DNA of 64,000 bases from Leadbettera azotonutricia ZAS-9. GTDB taxonomy: Bacteria > Spirochaetota > Spirochaetia > Treponematales > Breznakiellaceae. The position numbers and the translations under genes are program-made. Shown here in pieces: positions 57,989-64,000 of the stretch (position 1 is the first letter of the stretch; every line of letters starts with the position of its first letter). The notes under the pieces are model-generated. The model was not told the origin of the DNA and made no database searches. It saw only the letters and a list, made by a program, of their open reading frames with translations. The stretch lies in the NCBI RefSeq assembly GCF_000214355.1, contig NC_015577.1, forward strand, positions 1,535,121 to 1,599,120. Direction: 5' to 3'.

Positions 57989-58000
57989 TGATAGCAGCAG

Positions 58001-58978
58001 CTATCCCAAAATATCGGTCATTACCCGCAGGGTGTTTTTCCAGGCGATTCTTTCTATCTCATCGTCGGTGAAGCCGTCGCGGCTGAACTGGTCAAAGAGG
58101 AGGGGGAGATCCTGGACTTTTCCAATTTCCAATTCTCCCTCAATGCCGTCAAAATCGCTGCCCAGGCCAACGCAGTCTATGCCCCCAATCTTTTTAATGT
58201 ATTTAGCGTGGGCCGAGATCAGGGCAGCGGTATTTTTTTTGCATTCAATATCAGCATTGAGGAATTGGGCAGCAAAATTGAGGCCGGTAACACCACCTGC
58301 ATCGGCCAATAGTTTTATCTGTTCGTCCGTGAGGTTGCGCTGATGGGGGCTTAAGGTATAGCTGTTGGAATGGGAAGCCACAAAGGGTTTTTTGCTTAAT
58401 TCGGCTACATCGAAGAAGCCGCCCGCAGAAATATGAGAAACATCTATTATTATGCCAAGTTCATTCATGCAGAGTATTGCTTCCTTCCCAAAGGGTTTAA
58501 GGCCCTTGGCCATCTCTGTCTTGTCCAGCGAATTGGGAAAGCCAAAACAGTTTTCGCCGTTCCATGTAAGGGTGATAAGGCGTATGCCTTTTTGATGCCA
58601 GGCGTCGAGGTTTTCGAGTCTGCCCGCAATGGGGCGTCCATCCTCGAAGCTAAGGATGGCGCTTGTTTTTCCGGCTTTTGAATTTTTGACCACGTCGTTC
58701 CCTGTAAGGGCCTGGGCTATACTATCGCTGTGCCGAACCAGGGCATTCTCAAAAACCTTGAGACAGTACGCGATATATTCATCATCAGGAAATTGCCCGC
58801 CGGCATTGGCAAAAGAGTCTGATCCCGGGCCGGGCATGAAGATTGCGAAAAACTGTGCCATGGCCCCGTATTCTTTGAGCCTTTTAATGTCCAGCATGGT
58901 GTCGGTGGTAAAAATATCTTCCCGTTTTTTCTGATACGCTGTCATGAGGGTATCGCAGTGCATGTCGATAAATTTCAT
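58001..58978 (-). CDS. membrane dipeptidase (peptidase family M19)
   Basis: A 325-residue zinc dipeptidase of the renal dipeptidase type: FIDMHCDTLM (HxD), SFEDGRPIAG (bridging Glu), IIDVSHISAGG, PFVASHSNSYTLS with the metal-binding His, and CVGLGSDFDGIEG. No signal peptide, so it is cytosolic, cleaving dipeptides, perhaps including D-residues from peptidoglycan turnover. It heads the two-gene unit with the radical SAM enzyme and is divergent from the DUF4091 gene. Confidence 0.92.
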   Translation of the reverse strand: MKFIDMHCDTLMTAYQKKREDIFTTDTMLDIKRLKEYGAMAQFFAIFMPGPGSDSFANAGGQFPDDEYIAYCLKVFENALVRHSDSIAQALTGNDVVKNSKAGKTSAILSFEDGRPIAGRLENLDAWHQKGIRLITLTWNGENCFGFPNSLDKTEMAKGLKPFGKEAILCMNELGIIIDVSHISAGGFFDVAELSKKPFVASHSNSYTLSPHQRNLTDEQIKLLADAGGVTGLNFAAQFLNADIECKKNTAALISAHAKYIKKIGGIDCVGLGSDFDGIEGELEIGKVQDLPLLFDQFSRDGFTDDEIERIAWKNTLRVMTDILG

Positions 58979-59018
58979 GGTTCAAGTATAGAGCTAATAC
59001 CCCGCACCAGGCAAGTTG

Positions 59019-59047
59019 TTTACAACAATAATCCTAAACCCTATACT
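59019..59047 (+). promoter_or_regulatory. promoter of the DUF4091 gene
   Basis: TTTACA (59019-59024) and TATACT (59042-59047) are 17 bases apart. The -10 box ends six bases before the ATG at 59054, so the transcript would start at or next to the start codon, and there is no ribosome site: a leaderless mRNA is expected. Confidence 0.6.
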
Positions 59048-59053
59048 ATATAT

Positions 59054-60772
59054 ATGAGCGATTATGATTTCTTCTTGACAGATTCCCTCGAAAAGGTTCT
59101 GCCTGTGGCAAGGCCCCGCTGCATTGAAGACGGAAAATCAATTCCTGTTTTCCCCGGGACAATTCCCGCAGTGCAGCTTGTTTATGCAAAAAACAGGGGC
59201 GAAAAACGCGCTTTTATGCCGCTTCCCTTTTCAATTGAGGTAGAAGGCGCTCCGGTCAGGGCAGAATGCCGTTCCGTGGAACTTGTTCCGGTTGATTTTC
59301 CCTCCAACGAAAAAACAGACGAAGGCTATATTACCCATGATCCGGCCATGTTGCCGGATCTTTTGGTGCCTCTCAACGAAGGAAAAATAATCCCCCAGAC
59401 CAATCAGTACAATGCGGTGTGGATTGAATTCCCCGGCATCACTGCCTCGCAGAAGGGCAAGCACAATGTGAAGATTGTCATCAAATCCGATGACAAAATA
59501 GTGTTCGGCAATGGTGATGAATTCAGGGTTCCTGAAAACGCGCAATACAAGACCTGCCTTAATCTTACCCTGGATGTATTGGGCGAGACCCTCCCTGCCC
59601 AAACCCTGCTCCATACCCAGTGGTTTCACGCCGACTGCCTTGCAAGCTATTACCGCGTTGTTCCCCTTGGCGAAGAACACTGGAAAATCATCGACGCTTT
59701 TATCGAACCCATGATGAGCCGTTACGGCATCAATACCCTGCTTACTCCGGTGTTTACTCCGCCTTTGGACACTGCCTATGGAACCGAGCGCCTTACGGTA
59801 CAGCTTGCGGATATCGCAAAACAAGGCGATGTCTACACATTCGGTTTTGAGAAACTTGAACGCTGGTGCAGGATAAGCAAAAAGCACGGTATCACTCACC
59901 TGGAAATTGCCCATCTCTTTTCCCAATGGGGCGCCAAGTATACGCCCAAGATCATGGCAAAAGAAAACGGGATGGAAAAAAAGATCTTCGGTTGGGATGT
60001 TCCTTCCGACAGCCCCGAATACCGGAAATTCCTGGAACAGTTTTTGCCTGCTTTAAGAACGGCCTGCGCCCAATTCGGTTATGACAAGGAGCACACCATA
60101 TTCCATGTGTCTGACGAACCTCATGGAGACGGACAGATGGAAAATTACAGAAAAGCCAAAGCCCAGATTGCGGATCTCGTGGAAGGCAGCCTCATTGTTG
60201 ACGCGTTGAGCGATTTTAATTTTTACAAGCAGGGGCTTGTTGAACATCCGGTGCCGGCAAACGACGCCATTACCCCCTTCCTTGAGGCAGGGATAAAAAA
60301 CCTTTGGGTGTATTACTGCGTGGGCCAAAGCCGCCGTGTACCCAACCGCTTTATCGCCCTTCCTTCTCCCCGTACCCGGGCCATGGGGGTGCTTATGTAT
60401 CTTTACAATATAGCAGGCTTCCTCCAGTGGGGTTACAATTACTACTATTCTGCCCTATCCAAAAGCCTCGTCGATCCGTACTTAAAAACCGGGGGGCTGA
60501 AGGACTGGCCTGGGGGTGATCCCTTCCTGGTGTATCCGGGGGCGGATGGCAAACCGGTTTCGTCAATTCATGCGGAAGCGCACCGCGAAGGCCTCGAAGA
60601 CATGAGGATACTTGCCCTTGCGGAAACGATAAAGGGGAGGGACGCGGTGCTGAAAATAATCAACGAAGGCTTTGAAGGGACTATGACCTTCTTTCATTAT
60701 CCCCTTGAAGCTTCGTACTATACTGAATTAAGGGAGAAAATCGCGGCATTGATTCGAGAATCAATACGATAA
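59054..60772 (+). CDS. DUF4091 (glycoside hydrolase-like) protein
   Basis: A 572-residue protein. The C-terminal half has the DUF4091 pattern: FHVSDEPHGDGQMENYRKAK, then LWVYYCVGQSRRVPNRFIALPSPRTRAMGVLMY, FLQWGYNYYYS and GGDPFLVYPG, ending with a helix that includes HREGLEDMRILAL. An N-terminal beta domain precedes it. The family is thought to act on glycans, but its substrate is not established. No signal peptide. Seven bases before the OmpA-family gene. Confidence 0.82.
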   Translation: MSDYDFFLTDSLEKVLPVARPRCIEDGKSIPVFPGTIPAVQLVYAKNRGEKRAFMPLPFSIEVEGAPVRAECRSVELVPVDFPSNEKTDEGYITHDPAMLPDLLVPLNEGKIIPQTNQYNAVWIEFPGITASQKGKHNVKIVIKSDDKIVFGNGDEFRVPENAQYKTCLNLTLDVLGETLPAQTLLHTQWFHADCLASYYRVVPLGEEHWKIIDAFIEPMMSRYGINTLLTPVFTPPLDTAYGTERLTVQLADIAKQGDVYTFGFEKLERWCRISKKHGITHLEIAHLFSQWGAKYTPKIMAKENGMEKKIFGWDVPSDSPEYRKFLEQFLPALRTACAQFGYDKEHTIFHVSDEPHGDGQMENYRKAKAQIADLVEGSLIVDALSDFNFYKQGLVEHPVPANDAITPFLEAGIKNLWVYYCVGQSRRVPNRFIALPSPRTRAMGVLMYLYNIAGFLQWGYNYYYSALSKSLVDPYLKTGGLKDWPGGDPFLVYPGADGKPVSSIHAEAHREGLEDMRILALAETIKGRDAVLKIINEGFEGTMTFFHYPLEASYYTELREKIAALIRESIR

Positions 60773-60779
60773 TCAAAAT

Positions 60780-61979
60780 ATGAAGAAACACATCCTTTTT
60801 CTGCTGCTGCCATTTCTTGTTATTGCGGCTTTTCCTGTCAGCGCCGATCAGTTTGCCTATAAGCACAAGGCTGGCGACAAATACCGCATCATTTCCACGG
60901 TAAACGAGGATGTGTATATAGACCGCAGGCTGAGCCATAAAGCAGAGATCATCAACCGCATTGCTGTGGATGTCGTGGCAGTCGTGAACAATAAAGGCGG
61001 GCACAAAGCGGTTTTTCAGACTGCCGAAAAAGCAACCGGCACTGCGGCGGGCAGGGGCTTTCAATGGTCAAGGGAATATCAATCCGAATTTGACAGAAAC
61101 CCCCAAGGCTATCTTGACATAGATGCAAAGTATTTTATGCCTGTGGTGAGAAACGTGCCGGTCTTCCCGGACAAGGATCTTAAGCCCGGCGAGACCTGGA
61201 CCGCCGAAGGCCATGAAATGCATGACTTCAGGGACAGTTTCGGCATCGCCGAACCCTACCGTATCCCCTTTACTGCAAACTACACTTTCCTGGGGACCCG
61301 CGAGTGGAAAGGGAAAACATATCCTGCATTTTCGGTTTCTTACCGCATCTTTGCTGAACCTGCCGCAGTGCAGGGAAGAACCTGGCCCAGGCGCATTCTT
61401 GGCTCGTCGGATCAGACGGTTTATTGGGATTCTGATTTGGGGCAGGCCGCGGCCTACGAAGAGCATTTCCGCATGGTCTTCGACCTTTCCGACGGCAGGA
61501 TCGTGGAATACCGGGGCAGGGCGAATGCGGAGATTGTCGAAGCCCCGGCTATGGATAAAGAAAAAATCGCGTCTGAAATTGCGAATGAAATAGCCCAGAT
61601 TCCGGATGCCACTGTACGTGTTGTAGATGAAGGCGTAACGATTTCTCTCGAAAACATCCAGTTTGAACCTGATTCCGCGGTTTTGCGTCAGTCTGAGCGG
61701 GGAAAACTCGACCGTATTGCTTCCATTTTAAGCCGTTATCCCGAGCGGGATATACTGGTCGGGGGGCATACAGCCCTGGCAGGGACTGCGGAGATGAGGA
61801 GCCAGCTTTCCGCAGAAAGGGCGGGGGCAGTTGCAGAGTACCTCATAAGCAAAAAGGTGAGAGCGGCCGACAGGGTAGTGGTTCAGGGCTATGGCGCCGA
61901 AAGGCCCCTGGGGGACAACCGCACCGAGGCGGGCCGCCAGAGGAACAGGCGGGTTGAGATCACTATACTTGAAAATTAA
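60780..61979 (+). CDS. OmpA-family outer membrane/periplasmic protein
   Basis: A 399-residue protein with an N-terminal signal peptide (KKHILFLLLPFLVIAAFPVSA), a beta-rich central part (about 22-270) of unknown type, and a C-terminal OmpA peptidoglycan-binding domain (about 285-399): IQFEPDSAVLRQSERGKL, GHTALAGTAEMRSQLSAERA, YGAERPLGDNRTEAGRQRNRRVEI. The Asp/Arg pair that binds diaminopimelate is written here as ALAGT...NRR; the usual TD of GHTD is AL, so peptidoglycan binding may be weakened. Co-directional with DUF4091. Confidence 0.85.
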   Translation: MKKHILFLLLPFLVIAAFPVSADQFAYKHKAGDKYRIISTVNEDVYIDRRLSHKAEIINRIAVDVVAVVNNKGGHKAVFQTAEKATGTAAGRGFQWSREYQSEFDRNPQGYLDIDAKYFMPVVRNVPVFPDKDLKPGETWTAEGHEMHDFRDSFGIAEPYRIPFTANYTFLGTREWKGKTYPAFSVSYRIFAEPAAVQGRTWPRRILGSSDQTVYWDSDLGQAAAYEEHFRMVFDLSDGRIVEYRGRANAEIVEAPAMDKEKIASEIANEIAQIPDATVRVVDEGVTISLENIQFEPDSAVLRQSERGKLDRIASILSRYPERDILVGGHTALAGTAEMRSQLSAERAGAVAEYLISKKVRAADRVVVQGYGAERPLGDNRTEAGRQRNRRVEITILEN

Positions 61980-62007
61980 TAGCATTTCATAGTAATATTA
62001 ATTACTC

Positions 62008-63240
62008 ATGAATTATTCAAACCCGGCTAACCTTGCAGTTCTGGCGTGTCCCGGCGGTGAAATGTTTGCCGACGAGGTTGTGAATCATCTTAAGAAAGGG
62101 TATAAGCGGATTTTCGAAAAAATGTCCGCCGAGCTGGCCAAGCGCTACAGCCAGGATATTAATTATATTGCCAACAGGATCAACTTCATCAACGATGTTG
62201 TCAGCCCTGCGCATCATTCCCAGGGGAATATCGAAAAATTCCGGGCCCCCCATATCAAGGTTCCGGCCCGTTTTACCTGTTTTCCCAACGGGGAGATCAA
62301 GGCGGAAATACTCGAATCCATACGGGGTAAGGATATCTACATAGTCCAGGATGTTGAAAACCACTACCCTGTAAGCTTCAATGACGGAGACCTCAAAAAG
62401 GCCCTTTCGGTGAATGATCACCTCATGACTATGTTCGTTACAGTGGATGCTGCCAAACAGGCCGGCGCGGACCGCATCACCCTGGTAACGCCTGTCTATC
62501 CCTATTCCCGCCAGCACAAGGCCAAAGGCAGGGAAGGGCTTACCGCTTCCCGTGTAGGGAAGATAATGGAATTCCTTGGGGTGAACCGCATCATTACCCT
62601 GGACATTCATTCCCGGGAAATTGGCAATTCTTTTAACTGCATGCGCCTCGAAAATCTCCATGCCAGCTACCAGATCATCAGGGCGCTTTCCCATCTGCCC
62701 GGGGTTCTCTGCGATGATTTTGTGGTGGTGTCCCCGGACACTGGCGCTGTTGACCGGAATAAATTTTATGCCACCGCCCTTAAGAAACCGCTGGCCCTGC
62801 TTTACAAAGAGCGGGATTATTCCAAGGTTAGCCGGAATGCCCTTGAAAACAACATTGCGGAAATTAAGCTTTTGGGCAATGTAAGGGACAAGACTGTTTT
62901 TATGGCCGATGATATGCTTGGCACAGGCGGCACCCTTCTTAAGAACATGAAATTCCTCAAGGAACAAGGCGCGGGAAAGGTGATCTGTTCTGTAAGCCTT
63001 CCGCTTTTTTCGGGAGAAGCAATCAAGTATTTTGACGAGGCTTACAAGGAAGGGCTTTTTTATCGCATTATCGGGACTAATGCGGTGTACCAGGAAGATA
63101 TTATTACCCGCGAATGGTACATCAGCGTCAATATTACCCGGCTTTTTGCGCAGACCATAAGCCGTCTTCACCAGGGGCTTTCGCTAAGCTCCCTTTTGGA
63201 CAACCGGGATGTAATTGTAAAACTGTTGGCGGATAATTGA
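62008..63240 (+). CDS. prs: ribose-phosphate pyrophosphokinase-like protein (long form)
   Basis: A 410-residue protein with the PRPP synthetase core: FPNGEIKAEIL, VTPVYPYSRQHKAKGREGLTASRVG, ITLDIHSREIGNSF, VVVSPDTGAVDRN and the PRPP-binding VFMADDMLGTGGTLL. It makes PRPP from ribose 5-phosphate and ATP, feeding nucleotides and NAD (pncB uses PRPP). It is about 90 residues longer than typical Prs, with an N-terminal stretch before the FPNGE motif. Confidence 0.85.
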   Translation: MNYSNPANLAVLACPGGEMFADEVVNHLKKGYKRIFEKMSAELAKRYSQDINYIANRINFINDVVSPAHHSQGNIEKFRAPHIKVPARFTCFPNGEIKAEILESIRGKDIYIVQDVENHYPVSFNDGDLKKALSVNDHLMTMFVTVDAAKQAGADRITLVTPVYPYSRQHKAKGREGLTASRVGKIMEFLGVNRIITLDIHSREIGNSFNCMRLENLHASYQIIRALSHLPGVLCDDFVVVSPDTGAVDRNKFYATALKKPLALLYKERDYSKVSRNALENNIAEIKLLGNVRDKTVFMADDMLGTGGTLLKNMKFLKEQGAGKVICSVSLPLFSGEAIKYFDEAYKEGLFYRIIGTNAVYQEDIITREWYISVNITRLFAQTISRLHQGLSLSSLLDNRDVIVKLLADN

Positions 63241-63259
63241 AAACATAAGAGGTTTTTTC

Positions 63260-63916
63260 GTGGAAATTTATAATTTGCCAAAAGAAACCAAAGCCCTCAT
63301 TTTTGATATGGATCTTACCCTTTACACCTGCCCTGCCTACGGCAAAAATCAGATTGACAATCTCATCGCAATCCTGGGGAAGCAGCAGGGGAAAAATTTT
63401 GGGGAAATGAACAAAGAAATAGAAGCAAGGCGAAAATCCTGGGCTGCTTCCCATGGCGGAAAGAAGCCTTCGTTGAGCAATTTGTTCCTCGAATTTGGCG
63501 TGACAATGGATGAGAATGTGAAATGGAGGGAAGAAGCCTGCGAGCCCGAAAAATATCTTTCTCCTGACGCAAAGCTTAAAGAAACCCTCAAAACCCTTTC
63601 GACCCTTTTTCTGCTTGGAGTGGTGACCAATAATCCTGTATCCGTTGCCGAAAGGACACTCCGCTCTCTGGGGGTGGAAGATTGTTTTGCCGCATTGGTG
63701 GGCCTCGATACCTGCATGATCCCAAAACCCCACAAATTGCCCTTTGCAAAAATGTCGGAACTATTGAGTATAGATCCAAAAGCCTGCGTCTCCATAGGCG
63801 ACCGTTACGATATTGATATTGGACTCCCTCTTGAAATGGGCATGGGCGGAATTCTTGTGGACGGGGTAGAAGATGTGTATGAATTGCCGGGTATTTTAAA
63901 AGGCGGTAAATTATGA
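63260..63916 (+). CDS. HAD-family phosphatase
   Basis: A 218-residue hydrolase begun at a GTG 19 bases after prs. Motif I is FDMDLTLYTCPAY (DxD), motif II VVTNNP, and the C-terminal CVSIGDRYDIDIGLPLEMGM holds the last Asp pair. It resembles pyrimidine 5-prime nucleotidase-like HAD enzymes. Overlaps the next gene by 4 bases (ATGA). Confidence 0.85.
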   Translation: MEIYNLPKETKALIFDMDLTLYTCPAYGKNQIDNLIAILGKQQGKNFGEMNKEIEARRKSWAASHGGKKPSLSNLFLEFGVTMDENVKWREEACEPEKYLSPDAKLKETLKTLSTLFLLGVVTNNPVSVAERTLRSLGVEDCFAALVGLDTCMIPKPHKLPFAKMSELLSIDPKACVSIGDRYDIDIGLPLEMGMGGILVDGVEDVYELPGILKGGKL

Positions 63917-64000
63917 GTAAGGCTAAAACTTTGATACCGGAAATTTTTGGCGGGCTTCTTGCGGAAATTTGCCTTTATACTCCTCTGGCCAAAGAGCGGC
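63913..64000 (+). CDS. start of an unidentified protein (partial)
   Basis: ATG 63913 overlaps the HAD stop (ATGA) and the frame stays open to the window edge: MSKAKTLIPEIFGGLLAEIC.... Too short to name. Confidence 0.55.
   Translation, partial: MSKAKTLIPEIFGGLLAEICLYTPLAKER

Noticed and set aside
62017-63171. A 384-residue minus-strand ORF opposite prs
   Set aside because: Antisense to a gene with all PRPP-synthetase motifs; no family pattern of its own.

Overview
The window is chromosomal DNA of a spirochaete, most likely a Treponema-like organism of moderate G+C content (possibly the termite-gut treponeme group; this is inference from gene content, not from a search). The clues are two periplasmic-flagellum sheath proteins of the FlaA family, a division cluster that runs mraZ-rsmH-ftsL-murF-mraY-ftsW-ftsQ-ftsA-ftsZ without ftsI and continues through xer, dprA, topA, a second xer and hslVU straight into flgB-flgC-fliE-fliF-fliG-fliH-fliI-fliJ (a gene order I recall from Treponema pallidum), and many GAF/HD-GYP and hybrid-kinase proteins.

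Layout. 1-3000 (+): end of an unknown gene, an exported protein, a small conserved protein, a parvulin-type prolyl isomerase and a GAF-HD-GYP phosphodiesterase. 3013-6892 (-): one operon read infC-rpmI-rplT-zapB-like-zapA/manA fusion-yaiI from a clear promoter. 6950-10466: a membrane protein (+) converging on a 981-residue protein (-) that joins a PTS EIIC sugar permease to PAS, histidine kinase and receiver domains. 10553-14391: class II fructose-bisphosphate aldolase (-), a divergent exported protein, and two flaA genes behind a consensus promoter. 14359-15355 (-): two uncharacterised genes, one with a nuclease-like core. 15441-39059 (+): an almost gap-free run of 24 genes for cell division, peptidoglycan precursors, DNA uptake/topology, chromosome dimer resolution, the HslVU protease and flagellar export/motor assembly. 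39123-42957 (-): NAD salvage (pncA, pncB) with a nucleoside kinase. 43023-53566 (-): a signalling island of two paralogous modules, each a hybrid kinase with HPt plus a REC-HD-GYP protein, with a MalT-type LuxR regulator between them. 53567-56848: a tRNA with CAU anticodon, short ORFs, a strong hairpin, an intact IS3-family element that has split a small membrane-protein gene, and two copies of a 122-bp structured repeat around an orphan gene. 56849-64000: a radical SAM/SPASM enzyme with an M19 dipeptidase (-), then a DUF4091 protein, an OmpA-family lipoprotein-like envelope protein, a long PRPP synthetase-like protein, a HAD phosphatase and the start of one more gene (+).

The most unusual items are two apparently novel fusions (ZapA-ManA; PTS EIIC-hybrid kinase), a topA start region that looks like a -1 frameshift site, a probable CTG start for ftsA, a duplicated kinase/c-di-GMP phosphodiesterase module around a MalT-like regulator, and the repeat/IS region at 54-57 kb. 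All functions are read from motifs and gene order; no database search was run.
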